Shown here: positions 1-7,851 of the stretch, in pieces
Numbering within the stretch: position 1 is the stretch's first letter
Layout of the letters: each line of letters starts with the position of its first letter
Assembly: GCF_042666235.1 (NCBI RefSeq)
Contig: NZ_JBHTFQ010000008.1
Coordinates: 1 to 64,000 of the forward strand
Direction of reading: 5' to 3'
From: Halodurantibacterium daqingensis
Lineage (GTDB): Bacteria > Pseudomonadota > Alphaproteobacteria > Rhodobacterales > Rhodobacteraceae
Length of the DNA: 64,000 bases
Notes under the pieces: model-generated
The model's database searches: none
What the model was told of the DNA's origin: nothing
Seen by the model: the letters and a program-made list of their open reading frames with translations, nothing else
Position numbers and translations under genes: made by a program

Positions 1-601
1 CTTCCCCGCCATCACCGACCTCAAGATGTCCACTATCGATAGTGGACACTATCACCCACTCCATCACGCAGGCAGGGCAGGCAGACCGGACGGATACGCA
101 AGGACCCGCAACACGCGGCCTGTTCGCTATTGGCTGGCGCGAAACCGCAGCCGGGAGGGTTTCCCGCGTCGGGCAAGGTCAGATGCGCCCGCCTGCGGTG
201 CCACCGGGGACCTGGAGTTTGGAGATGTGTAGGTCTCTGAAGGGGCACAGCGTGCATGGCAAAAGCCCGCCCGCTTCTTGATGCGAAAGAACAGGCGCTG
301 TTCCGAGGGCTGGTCAAGTGCGCGCCGCCGGCTTGTGCTGATCGGGCGGTGATGATCACCTTCCGGACACTGGCCTGCCTGGCCAGGCCCGGTTGCAGGT
401 GAAGCCTGGCGATGGACAAGACGCGATGGGTGCTGTCGCTGAGGCTCAGCGTCGAGCATCGGCTGGGCGACCTCTGGCTCCGAAGTATCCTCCTTCCCGG
501 CCGGCTACAGCGGCACCGGCATGATTCTTGGCCACGTCACCTTCATCTGGTGGCGTCAACGGCGGTCGGAGCGGCTGGCAGTTGCTCCGGTTCCGCACAA
601 G
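1..601. other. Region without a recognisable gene
   Basis: No reading frame here gives a protein I recognise on either strand. The only clear structure is the perfect palindrome at 27-48. A short plus-strand stretch near 500-570 reads like a membrane segment followed by a basic tail (GMILGHVTFIWWRQRR), which could be the end of a decayed membrane protein. Given the insertion sequences just downstream, this is probably eroded DNA. Confidence 0.5.
27..48. promoter_or_regulatory. Perfect 22-bp palindrome, operator-like
   Basis: Two perfect 11-base arms meet at a central CGAT (each half reads TGTCCACTATC from its own strand). Perfect dyads of this length usually bind dimeric regulators such as GntR or IclR types. 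No intact gene starts next to it within the window, so the target would lie to the left, or it is an orphan site. Confidence 0.4.
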
Positions 602-1051
602 CTACAGCTTCTCACCGGGAAGAGCTGCGGCCTGCCTGACCCAGTCTTGAAACCGGCTTTCATCAAAGCTGTCCTCTCTGATGTCGAGATAGCGGACCTC
701 TGGATATTTTGATTTGCCCGGTGGCGGCGGCACGAGCGAGGCTCCGCGGAAGAAGGTCACTTTCACATAGTGGTTGAAGCAGTGCAGGCTGAGAAACCAG
801 CCCATTGCCTCATCGGCCGCGCCATAGAATGGCGAGTTCCATTTGACCGCCTTGCGGGCGTGCGGAACCTCCTTGGCTATGGTTTCGTCGATGGCGCGGC
901 CAATGGCGCTTTTCCACCCTGGCATGGCGGCGATATAGGCGCGCACCGGGCCGTCGCCTTCGCCTTTGGGAATCTGTGGATTGCCGCCAGCCAGAAGTCT
1001 GGCGCCCGAGGATGCCTTGCCCTCTTTGCTCGTATTGCCTGTTCTTGCCAT
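602..1051 (-). CDS. DUF1801 domain protein (YdhG-like)
   Basis: A 149-residue protein with the DUF1801 signature across its C-terminal two thirds: the PHARKAVKWNSPFYG stretch, a hydrophobic WFLSLHCFNHYVKVTFF core and a final YLDIRED segment. The family is small, soluble and of unknown biochemical role. I start it at the internal ATG at 1051, preceded by AAGGGA at good spacing, rather than 60 bases upstream. It is the last gene of what was once a unit with the small membrane protein (1056-1282) and the SRPBCC gene (1313-1460). DUF1801, SRPBCC and ArsR genes often sit together in alphaproteobacteria. It looks intact although its neighbours are broken. Confidence 0.75.
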   Translation of the reverse strand: MARTGNTSKEGKASSGARLLAGGNPQIPKGEGDGPVRAYIAAMPGWKSAIGRAIDETIAKEVPHARKAVKWNSPFYGAADEAMGWFLSLHCFNHYVKVTFFRGASLVPPPPGKSKYPEVRYLDIREDSFDESRFQDWVRQAAALPGEKL

Positions 1052-1055
1052 AGCC

Positions 1056-1282
1056 CTATCCCTTCGGTCCGTGACGGCGGGTGCGCCAACGTCCGGTATG
1101 ATACACTGCAAACATCCCGGGCGCAGACAGGATCATGACGGAGAAGGGCGCGAGCGGCAGGAGACAGACCGTTCGCCGGACTCAATCCCAAGGCCGAGGC
1201 TGGCGAAGATTGCCGCCGCGATGACCGTAAAGAGAATGCCGGTCCAACGGTGGATCAGGCGATTGAGATGAGACCCGTTCAA
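1056..1282 (-). pseudogene. Small two-segment membrane protein, frameshifted
   Basis: Two frames together make one small membrane protein. The first half (LNRLIHRWTGILFTVIAAAIFASLGLG) runs from a TTG at 1282 with GGAGG five bases upstream. The second half (LLPLAPFSVMILS, then a basic tail) follows in another frame and stops at 1056. The pattern of RIHRW motif, hydrophobic segment, short loop, LPL segment and basic end is familiar from roughly 80-residue conserved membrane proteins. The frame breaks near 1165, so it is probably non-functional. It stops five bases before the DUF1801 start. Confidence 0.45.
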
Positions 1283-1312
1283 TTGTTCCTCCAACGAGTG
1301 TGGGCCCAAGGG

Positions 1313-1460
1313 TCAGTCCAGGCGCGCGAGCAGATCGCCAAGCGCGTCAAGAAACAGAGGCCCGCGCGGTCGCGCCCCGAAAGTAGGGTTTCGGTCGGGC
1401 CGGAAGCCTGCCTGCTCCATTCGCACCAGCGTCCCTTTCGGCGAGGGACTGAGGATCCAG
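1313..1460 (-). pseudogene. SRPBCC (AHSA1-like) protein, C-terminal fragment cut by IS5
   Basis: The last ~49 residues match the end of the AHSA1/SRPBCC ligand-binding family: WILSPSPKGTLVRMEQAGF, then a LFLDALGDLLARLD terminal helix. The GARPRG stretch where GARAGW is usual suggests an extra small indel. The homology stops exactly where the insertion sequence begins at 1461. The N-terminal two thirds of the domain are not found on the other side of the element, so the insertion was followed by a deletion or rearrangement. Confidence 0.6.
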
Positions 1461-1479
1461 CTAGGGTCAGGACCCATTG
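1461..1479. repeat. Left terminal inverted repeat of the IS5 element
   Basis: CTAGGGTCAGGACCCATTG pairs with the complement of 2311-2329, matching at 14 of 19 positions. It lies 56 bases upstream of the transposase start. Confidence 0.65.
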
Positions 1480-1534
1480 ATCTGCTTGAGGGTGGCCGGG
1501 CCGCGTGATTCAAGCTCCCGAACTGACGGGGGTC

Positions 1535-2306
1535 ATGATGAGCAACTTGTTCTGGCTGACGGATGCGCAGATGGAGCGGCTGCGGCCGTTCTTTCCCAAA
1601 AGCCATGGCAAGCCGCGGGTTGATGACCGGCGCGTTCTGAGTGGGATAATCTTCATCAATCGCAATGGCTTGCGGTGGTGTGATGCCCGTCCGGGTATGG
1701 ACCACCGAAGACGCTCTGCAACCGGTGGGTCCGCTGGAGCCGGATGGGGGTCTTCGCCCGGATCATGGAGGGGCTGGCCTCCTGCGGCGGTGAGGAAAAG
1801 ATCGTGATGATCGACGCGACATACCTGAAAGCGCATCCCACGGCTTCGAGCCTGCGGGTGAAAAAGGGGGGGCCGACGACAAGCGCGGCCGGCTGATCGG
1901 GCGCACGAAGGGCGGGCTGACCACCAAGCTGCATGCCGTGGCGGACGCCCGAGGCGGTCCCATCCGCTTCTTCATGACCGCAGGCCAGGTCAGCGACCAC
2001 CTCGCCGCGGCGGCCTTGCTGAGCAGCCTGCCGGGCGCGGACTGGCTGATCGCCGACCGTGGCCATGACGCGGACTGGTTCCGGGATGCGTTGAAAGACA
2101 AAGGGATAAAGCCCTGCATCCCGGGCCGGAAGTCGCGCGGCAAGGCCGTCCGATACGACCGGCGCCGCTACAAACGCCGCAACCGCATCGAGATCATGTT
2201 CGGCAGGCTCAAGGACTGGCGCCGCATCGCCACCCGCTACGACAGGCGCCCCAGGGTCTTCCTCTCCGCCGTCATCCTCGCAGCAACCGTCTTGTTCTGG
2301 CGTTGA
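1535..2306 (+). pseudogene. IS5-family transposase (IS427 group), two frame changes
   Basis: Read across three frames this is a complete transposase of about 255 residues. The start is MMSNLFWLTDAQMERL, the middle has MIDATYLKAHPTASSLRVKKGG, and the end is YKRRNRIEIMFGRLKDWRRIATRYD. The DDE residues are visible as D in MIDATYLKAH, D in IADRGHDADW and E in RIEIMFGRLKDW. The first frame change near 1688 looks like a one-base deletion between WCDA and YGPPKTL. The second lies at a run of five A and seven G (1861-1872), where IS427-group elements can use ribosomal slippage. The first lesion probably inactivates it. Confidence 0.75.
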
Positions 2307-2310
2307 CGAT

Positions 2311-2329
2311 CAATAAGTCTGGAGCCTAG
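2311..2329. repeat. Right terminal inverted repeat of the IS5 element
   Basis: CAATAAGTCTGGAGCCTAG is the imperfect inverted match of the left end. It begins four bases after the transposase stop. Confidence 0.65.
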
Positions 2330-2330
2330 G

Positions 2331-2745
2331 GGGCTGTCACATCTTCTGACCTACGCAGCCGAAGCGGCACATGAACCCGGCATGCTGTCCATCCTGGGTG
2401 ATGGCAGCCTCAAGGCGAAGTTACGGCTATATGGCTCCGAGGATGCGCTGATGCAGCCTGTGTTCCAGGTGATCATGCAGAAATCATTCTGGACGAGGAG
2501 GGAACCCCGAAACGCACCCCTACGTCACGTCGCTGGTCTGGCCGCCAGGAGCCGAGGGGGAAGCGCCCGGGCATATGAATCGCTTCAGGCTCTACCTGCA
2601 TCTGATCGTGTTCGTTTTTCGCGGTATTGAGGACGTTCATGACGAGGTGATCATCGATACCCGGGATTTTGTTCGCAGAGAACTGATGACTGCCATCGAG
2701 GGGCATTATGCGCGTCACCGCAAGCTTCGGCGGCGAAAGACATGA
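2331..2745 (+). pseudogene. Unrecognised protein remnant, truncated and frameshifted
   Basis: Directly right of the IS element, an open frame reads a plausible protein segment (EPGMLSILGDGSLKAKLRLY, then DALMQPVFQVIMQKSFW). It breaks near 2500 and continues in the next frame through YVTSLVWPPGAEGEAPGH and RFRLYLHLIVFVFRGIEDVH to a basic end (RHRKLRRRKT) at 2745. Amino-acid composition and continuity suggest one former gene of at least 135 codons whose start was lost at the IS end. I do not recognise the family. A short frame beginning MSVVIEYRHEAPEIILRH overlaps its stop by four bases and may have been a coupled gene. Confidence 0.4.
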
Positions 2746-2829
2746 GTGTTGTCATCGAATACCGCCACGAAGCGCCGGAAATCATCTTGCGCCATCTGGC
2801 AGCCGGCACCTGCGACCATGGAGGCCGTG

Positions 2830-2955
2830 ATGCATCCTGATGACGCTGAGCAGTTCGTCTTCATCGATTTCGAGGCTTCGGGACCCGGCCCGAAATCATG
2901 GCCACTGGAGGCCGGCCGGTCATGGATCGAGGGCGCGGCGGTGAAGACCTGGTCA
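2830..2955 (+). pseudogene. DnaQ-like 3'-5' exonuclease, N-terminal fragment
   Basis: About 42 residues carry the Exo I motif of DEDD exonucleases (FVFIDFEASG) followed by SWPLEAGRSWIEG and VKTWSSL, as in short RNase T/DnaQ-type proteins. Homology then stops and the sequence becomes the inverted IS3 remnant. The rest of the nuclease is absent. Confidence 0.55.
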
Positions 2956-3230
2956 AGCCTGGCTTGGGCAGTTCACGGACCTGGCGCTCAAGTTCCTTGA
3001 TCCGGTCCTTCTCCGCGGGCGTCAGACCGCCGCGCCGACCGGCATCACGTTCGGCCGCTGGCGCCAGACACGCAGACTGTCAGGCGAACAACCAAGCTTC
3101 GGCGCGATGGGCCTTGCAGGCAGCCCTGTCTGGCATGGTCGCCGCGGTTCTCCCGGAAAAGCCGAACGCCGCCTTCGCGCAACTCGGCCGGACAGGCGGC
3201 GGTGAATCGCTGCCTTGTCACGGGGCTCAT
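2956..3230 (-). pseudogene. IS3-family OrfA remnant
   Basis: In several frames the minus strand gives the IS3 OrfA helix-turn-helix and leucine zipper. The order is a start region (MSPVTRQRFTAACPAELRE), the ENRGDHA segment, KLGCSPDSLRVW, then LTPAEKDRIKELERQVREL. At least two frameshifts are needed to join them, and OrfB is missing, so this is an inactive relic. Confidence 0.65.
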
Positions 3231-3318
3231 CCTCTGAGTGTTTTACGCTCCGGGAAACCCGGGCGCGGTTCAGCCCGTCTCCTGCGGCCGCTTGGCGAGG
3301 ATGCTCGGGCAACACGAA

Positions 3319-3978
3319 TCAGGGCGGCGTGTTCAGCAAGGCGAGCCAGGCGTAGAAGCACCAGTGGACTCCGAAAGAGAGCAGGAAACCACGCGGCACT
3401 CGCAGCATCAGGTAGGGGATCGTTGCGCCGAAGAGGAGGGCTGCGACGGTAAACCTGTAGGCAAAACTTGCCTCGCCATAGACATAGACAAGGGTTAGGT
3501 GGAAACCACCGAACATTAGGCTCACAAGCAGTGTGATCGCACGCAGCGACAGATCATGGGCCCGTAGTTCCAAAACAATCGCGGCGGCCAGAATCTGCTG
3601 GAACAGAATCTCCATGGATTTTGGAAGAAAGTAGGCGGGCGTCGCGAAATGGACTTCGGATGGCCCCTGCTCGCCCAGTGGGCGCATTCCGGGCAGATTT
3701 GGCAGCCCGACCGAGGCGAACAGCGCGAAGGCGGCCGCCAGCGCTGCAGCGGGTAGGAGATGGGCCCGGGCGACAGTGGAATTCACTTGGGCAAACAGCC
3801 TGCGCCGAAGGATTGCAAAGACTGCCGCGCCCCAAGCGCCATAGTAGGCCGCGAAGGCAACGGGCGCCTGATTGTAGCCATCGGTGACGCCGAGCACGGG
3901 CAGTAACCAGAAATATCCGAGACTGGATGCCGACCATGCGGCCGCAACAATCACCAGCGTTCGGAACAGTCCTTTCAC
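3319..3978 (-). CDS. Integral membrane protein, CPBP-protease-like topology
   Basis: A 219-residue protein with about six membrane segments, at roughly residues 7-28, 38-58, 75-93, 125-140, 148-170 and 190-212. The layout and three short motifs resemble CPBP (CAAX-protease/Abi) membrane proteins: an E-containing EILFQQ after the loop, GGFHL in the next helix, and GVHWCFY near the end. The usual EExxxR motif is only partly kept and HxxxN has become HxxxY, so proteolytic activity is doubtful. It ends near the IS3 remnant, and its start at 3978 lies 13 bases past the stop of the amidohydrolase, so the two may be cotranscribed. An unrelated membrane protein is also possible. Confidence 0.55.
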   Translation of the reverse strand: MKGLFRTLVIVAAAWSASSLGYFWLLPVLGVTDGYNQAPVAFAAYYGAWGAAVFAILRRRLFAQVNSTVARAHLLPAAALAAAFALFASVGLPNLPGMRPLGEQGPSEVHFATPAYFLPKSMEILFQQILAAAIVLELRAHDLSLRAITLLVSLMFGGFHLTLVYVYGEASFAYRFTVAALLFGATIPYLMLRVPRGFLLSFGVHWCFYAWLALLNTPP

Positions 3979-3990
3979 CGTGTGCTCGCG

Positions 3991-5316
3991 TCATGTGAGG
4001 GTCGCAAGCCGCGCGCCACGCCGCCAGACAGCTTCGACTGACAGCGTATCGCCGATATTGCTCAGTGGATCGCCGCGCATCAGGACAAGGTCCGCCCTGA
4101 GGCCCGGCGCAATGCGGCCACGGTCGGCAAGGGAAAACCGGCGAGCCGGAGTGGCGGTCGCAGCCTGCAGAGCCTCGGAGGGTGAAAGACCGGCCGCAAC
4201 CAGATGCCGCAATTCGTCGTGCAGGCTGGCGCCATGCGCAAGGCCCCCGAATCCGGGCAAGGGCTCGGAGACGTCGGTGCCGGCCAAGATGTCGATCCCT
4301 GCCTCTCGAAGCGCCCGGATCGACGCATACATGACTTCCAGCCTGCCTTCCGGGAAGGTGTTGAAGCTGCGGCCGAGGGCATCCAGCCAGCTCTTGTCGA
4401 GTTTCGGATTGACGCGCGGATCGGCGGCCAGGTCCGCAGCGTTGATGCCGATTGCCGACGAATTCAGAACCAGACAGGGGATGACGAAGGCGCCGGAAGC
4501 TGCCATGGCCTCGATGAAGTCCGGCGTGTGCGGGCGGTCGACAAAAAGATGAGCGAGTCCGTCCACACCAGCGGAGACTGCCCGCGTCGCTGTCTCGAGC
4601 GTCACGGCATGGGCAATGGCCAGTTTGCCGTATCGGTGGGTGGCATCGACCGCGGCCCGAAGTGTCGCATCGTCCATCATTGGGAGACCTGGGTGGCCGA
4701 CGACCTCGCCGTCCTCGAGGAATATCTTGATGTAGTCGGCCCCTTGCGCCACCCGTTTGGCAACGGCAGCAGTGGCTTCTTCGGGTGTGGATACCGTGGG
4801 GTATGGATAGTACCTGATCAGCAGGTTCTTGCTCTCGGCCTGGTATTCTGTCGGATGCCCGCCCGGTGGGGTCAGCCCGGCACCAGGTGCGCGAATGTCG
4901 GCCAGGCTGTCGTCGGCAGCAACGCTTCTGCGGGCACGGCCCGACCATTGCCCATTCATGTCCAGCTCGGTGGTTACGCCGAATTTCAGGGCAGTCTTCA
5001 GACCGTCTGAATCCGTATGGACATGGGAATCGATCAGGCCGGGCGCCAGGGTCGCTCCATGCGCGTCAAGGACCGGAACGCCGGACGGCAGTTCGCCCCC
5101 GACCAATGCGATCTTCCCGTCGGCGATCAGGACCGAGCGCGCGTCAATGACGGTAGTGCCGTCGAATATCCGCGCGTTCGTGATCGCATTAACCTGATCA
5201 CGTGCGTTGGCGGGCGGCACCACGGAAAAATAGGTCACCGCCGATCCAGCGCATAGGCCAACGCCGCCGGCGACCGTGGTCTGAATGAAGTCTCTGCGTG
5301 TCAGGCCGGTTTTCAT
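3991..5316 (-). CDS. Exported metal-dependent amidohydrolase
   Basis: A 441-residue member of the imidazolonepropionase/prolidase-like branch of the amidohydrolase superfamily. The ATG at 5316 (AAAGGG upstream) gives a twin-arginine signal, TRRDFIQTTVAGG, followed by a hydrophobic stretch, so the folded enzyme is probably exported by Tat. Metal ligands are visible in DSHVH (about residues 97-101), a lysine in DYIKIFLEDG, His in IAHAVT and GLAHLF, and Asp in AGTDVSE. The family hydrolyses amide, dipeptide or lactam bonds; the substrate here is unknown. The gene is divergent from the TetR regulator at 5441, which probably controls it. Confidence 0.8.
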   Translation of the reverse strand: MKTGLTRRDFIQTTVAGGVGLCAGSAVTYFSVVPPANARDQVNAITNARIFDGTTVIDARSVLIADGKIALVGGELPSGVPVLDAHGATLAPGLIDSHVHTDSDGLKTALKFGVTTELDMNGQWSGRARRSVAADDSLADIRAPGAGLTPPGGHPTEYQAESKNLLIRYYPYPTVSTPEEATAAVAKRVAQGADYIKIFLEDGEVVGHPGLPMMDDATLRAAVDATHRYGKLAIAHAVTLETATRAVSAGVDGLAHLFVDRPHTPDFIEAMAASGAFVIPCLVLNSSAIGINAADLAADPRVNPKLDKSWLDALGRSFNTFPEGRLEVMYASIRALREAGIDILAGTDVSEPLPGFGGLAHGASLHDELRHLVAAGLSPSEALQAATATPARRFSLADRGRIAPGLRADLVLMRGDPLSNIGDTLSVEAVWRRGARLATLT

Positions 5317-5358
5317 CTTGATGCCCTTTCTGAGAACTACCGAAAGCAGCGATTCGGC

Positions 5359-5405
5359 TATATCGTACAATGTATATTATCGTATTACGTACAGTATCGT
5401 ACGCC
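5359..5405. promoter_or_regulatory. AT-rich divergent promoter/operator for amidohydrolase and TetR genes
   Basis: Within the 124-bp divergent gap lies a stretch with three copies of ATCGTA (5362, 5379 and 5396) and partly symmetrical GTAC elements. It is the only AT-rich part of this neighbourhood. Repeated half-sites between a TetR gene and its divergent target are the usual position for the repressor's operator. Confidence 0.4.
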
Positions 5406-5440
5406 ATTTACAAGCTTCTGGTTTGGATATATGAAGACGT

Positions 5441-6184
5441 ATGCCTAAGTCAGATCACCCAGCCGCGCCCGCACGTTCCTTGGCATGGGAACGCGCGGAC
5501 CCGGTGAATCGAGCGCCGCCGACGCCACTGACGCGCAGGAAGGTGGTCGCGGCGGCGATCTTCATCGCGGATGCTGAAGGTTTGTCTGCCGTGACAATCC
5601 GAAAAGTGGCTGCTGCGTCGAATTCGGCCCCGATGCGGCTCTACAGTTACTTTGAGACCAAGGAAGAACTGATCGAGCTCATGGTCGATGAGGTCTTCGG
5701 CGAGATGCTCACAAAGGGCCCCATGTCCGGCGATTGGCGCGCGGTGGCGCGCGCGGTGGCCTATCGCATACGTGCGGCATGGCTCCAGCATCGCTGGTTC
5801 ATCGACGCGCTTGGGGGGCGCCCGCCCATCGGTCCAAACGCGTTGAGGTTCATGGAGGATTTGCACGCAGGACTTGCCAGAGACCAAGCTTTCGCGAGGA
5901 TCGACTTGGCGATGCAGGCGGTGGCAACCCTGGTCGCCTTTGTCACCGGTGCGCTTCGGATGGAGGGCGCCGAACTTGCCGTCGAAGCGTCAAACGCCGA
6001 GTGGCAAGAGCGCAATTGGCCCTATTTGCAGCGGCAGATCGCGACGGGCCAGTTCCCGATGATGGAAGAAATCGTCAGCAAGGCGCGACATTCCGCACCT
6101 GACAAGGTGTTCGGCGAGGGGCTCGAAATCGTTCTGAACGGTCTTTCGGCGTTGCTCGAATACCCACCCGCCGATCAGGCTTAA
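5441..6184 (+). CDS. TetR-family transcriptional regulator
   Basis: A 247-residue regulator. The N-terminal ~25 residues are extended and proline-rich. The TetR helix-turn-helix follows at about 33-80 (RRKVVAAAIFIADAEG, VTIRKVAAASNSAPMRLYSYF, TKEELIELMVDEVF). The C-terminal ligand domain resembles the TetR_C_1 type common in actinobacterial and alphaproteobacterial repressors. It faces the Tat-exported amidohydrolase across a short AT-rich gap, so local control of that gene is the simplest reading. The ligand is unknown. Confidence 0.85.
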   Translation: MPKSDHPAAPARSLAWERADPVNRAPPTPLTRRKVVAAAIFIADAEGLSAVTIRKVAAASNSAPMRLYSYFETKEELIELMVDEVFGEMLTKGPMSGDWRAVARAVAYRIRAAWLQHRWFIDALGGRPPIGPNALRFMEDLHAGLARDQAFARIDLAMQAVATLVAFVTGALRMEGAELAVEASNAEWQERNWPYLQRQIATGQFPMMEEIVSKARHSAPDKVFGEGLEIVLNGLSALLEYPPADQA

Positions 6185-6324
6185 CTATTTGTCCTGATGG
6201 ATTGATCGGGGCGGACGAGTCCGATGGGGATACCCGGTGTTGCGTTCCTGTGCGACGATGCGGAATGCGCACCGGTATCGGCCTCGTCGTCACGGCATGG
6301 ACAGGGCTCTGCCTGAGGCACTCG

Positions 6325-6465
6325 TCGGAGCGCCCGGTTCGCCGCAAAAGCATGTGTGGGCGCGCGGATCATCCTGTTGACCGATGATGGCTTGGCACCA
6401 TCGAGATCATGGCGGCTACGGCCAAGTCAAAGACCTGCGTTAGACGCTGGCAGGAGAAGCTGGGT
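6325..6465 (+). pseudogene. IS630-family transposase, N-terminal remnant
   Basis: Across two frames the sequence gives SPQKHVW, ARIILLTDDGL, then IEIMAATAKSKTCVRRWQEKL. This is the N-terminal helix-turn-helix region of IS630-type transposases (a frequent form is ARIVLLTADGLG followed by GKSKTCVWRWQERF). A one-base shift separates the halves. The catalytic domain is missing, and the sequence runs straight into a LysR fragment. Confidence 0.55.
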
Positions 6466-6610
6466 GCAGGCCATATTGCCGGTGGACGGCTGGTGAGCGT
6501 TCTGCCCGACTGGTGTCCGAGCATCGAGAGCCTGTGTATCCACTTTCCGCGCCGTATCGAGAACGCTTCGACATTCCCGGCGTTCGTCACGGCGCTAAGC
6601 GCCAGCACTA
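6466..6610 (+). pseudogene. LysR-type regulator, C-terminal fragment
   Basis: The segment HIAGGRLVSVLPDWCPSIES followed by LCIHFPRRIENASTFPAFVTAL matches the last ~45 residues of LysR effector domains, where AGRLVRVLEDWCP precedes a LYYPSRR segment and a final RAFIDAL helix. It is fused to the IS630 remnant in the same open frame, so a deletion joined them. No other part of the regulator remains. Confidence 0.5.
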
Positions 6611-6685
6611 GGCAGCTGCGCTGTCCGAACGCGACAGACTTTCTACGATCGATCCGAGCAGCACTTGCTGAACGCCAGAGCCGTT

Positions 6686-7140
6686 TCAGCACATCTCGCT
6701 GTTGACCGCCGTCTCCTGGCAGAGCCGATCGCTGTCGGGGCTTTCCGGCGGCGGTTCGACAAGCCCCGCGGCCTTGAAACGCAGGTTCTGAAGCTGCGCG
6801 GCGGCGTCATCCGTCAACTTCGCCAGCAATCCCCGTTCCAGTTGCATGATGATGCTGCAAGAACGGACAAGCGTCTCGGAGCCCTTTGCCGTGAGGCTGA
6901 CGATTTCGCCGGTCTGCCGGATCGGTGCTGCGGTTGATGGCTTTTCTTTTCCAGGTCGTCGAGAAGGTCGGTCATCACGGTCTTGTCGAGCCCGCGCCGC
7001 GCAGCGATCCGGGCCTGACTGTTGCAGGTCTCCTTCTCGACAAGCGCCATCACCATGACGGCGCGCGTGCCATGGGGAAGCGCCGCAAGATCTGCCTCGA
7101 CCTGCTTCTGATAGGACCGAAGCAGAACCGTCAAAGCCAT
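6686..7140 (-). pseudogene. MarR-family regulator, frameshifted
   Basis: The first ~65 residues (from MALTVLLRSYQKQVEADLAALP at 7140 through QARIAARRGLDKTVMTDLLD) contain the MarR recognition helix. The C-terminal part (IVSLTAKGSETL, the dimer helix LERGLLAKLTDDAAAQLQ) continues in another frame. The break lies around 6945 inside the winged-helix hairpin, and part of the wing seems deleted, so a working regulator is unlikely. The start overlaps the end of the upstream unrecognised frame by 10 bases. Confidence 0.6.
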
Positions 7141-7850
7141 CGCACATTGACACCGAGATTGAGTGAGGCGGGTGAGGAAGCGGATTTCTTCATGATGTCA
7201 TCCTGGCCGTGCATCGGGGTCGAGAACCCGCTTGCCGCCGAGCTTCTGGCCAGAAGCCGCCCGCGATCTTTGGTGAGGGCGTGCGCGTTCGCGAGGTTTT
7301 CGGCGGCCATGGGACGAAGCTGGTCCACTGCCGGCGTCACGTCCGCGAGGGTCAATTCGCGTTCAATTACCTGCAGTTCGCGCATCCAGACGTCCTCGAG
7401 GATGCGTTTGTACCACGCTGTGCTGTGGTCGCAGCCGTGGCGCGGCGTTCCCGCCGCCGTCCAGAGGCCACAGAAATGGCCGCCAGTCGTTGCCGAGGGC
7501 CCGACGTCCCGCGCAGCCTGCACGATCTGCAGGCCCAGCCGATAGGCCTCCTTGCCCGCCGGGGGTCAGGGTGAATTCCTCGCCGCGGCGGATGACAAGC
7601 CGGGCCCTGGGCCTGACCCCACGCCCGGCATGCCTGCGTCTGACCATGGATTGGGCAGCGACAGCGCCCTGGCGGCCCTGAGGGCAGCCTGAGGGTCGAT
7701 GATCGCGACGAACAGCCCGGATCCGCCCCTCCAGCATGAGTCCCTGTGACACCCGGCCTCGGTCCGTCCGCCGCAAGATCGCCCGCCGCGGGCATTCGCA
7801 CGACAGTATGATGACCCGGCGGCGCGGCACCGCCGCTGCCGGCGCCCGAA
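7131..7850 (-). other. Degenerate coding-like region, family not recognised
   Basis: The minus strand has pieces that look like former coding sequence: an RLVIRRGEEFTLTPGG stretch near 7570, then a longer open frame (MQAARDVGPSATTGG at 7523 to NVRWL at 7131) with a helical centre, WMRELQVIERELTLADVTPA. The frames change at least once near 7555. I cannot assign a family. It ends 10 bases inside the MarR start, which suggests the two were coupled. Probably a decayed gene. Confidence 0.3.
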
Positions 7851-7851
7851 C

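Larger units (their letters stand above)
1461..2329 (+). mobile_element. IS5-family element, IS427-like group, ~860 bp
   Basis: The element is bounded by imperfect inverted repeats (1461-1479 and 2311-2329, 14 of 19 positions matching). CTAG is present at both outer ends, which could be the target duplication this group often makes around TA. It carries one transposase region in broken frames (1535-2306). Size, end sequence and transposase type fit the IS427 group. It separates an SRPBCC fragment (left) from an unrelated fragment (right), so it did not simply interrupt one gene. Confidence 0.75.
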
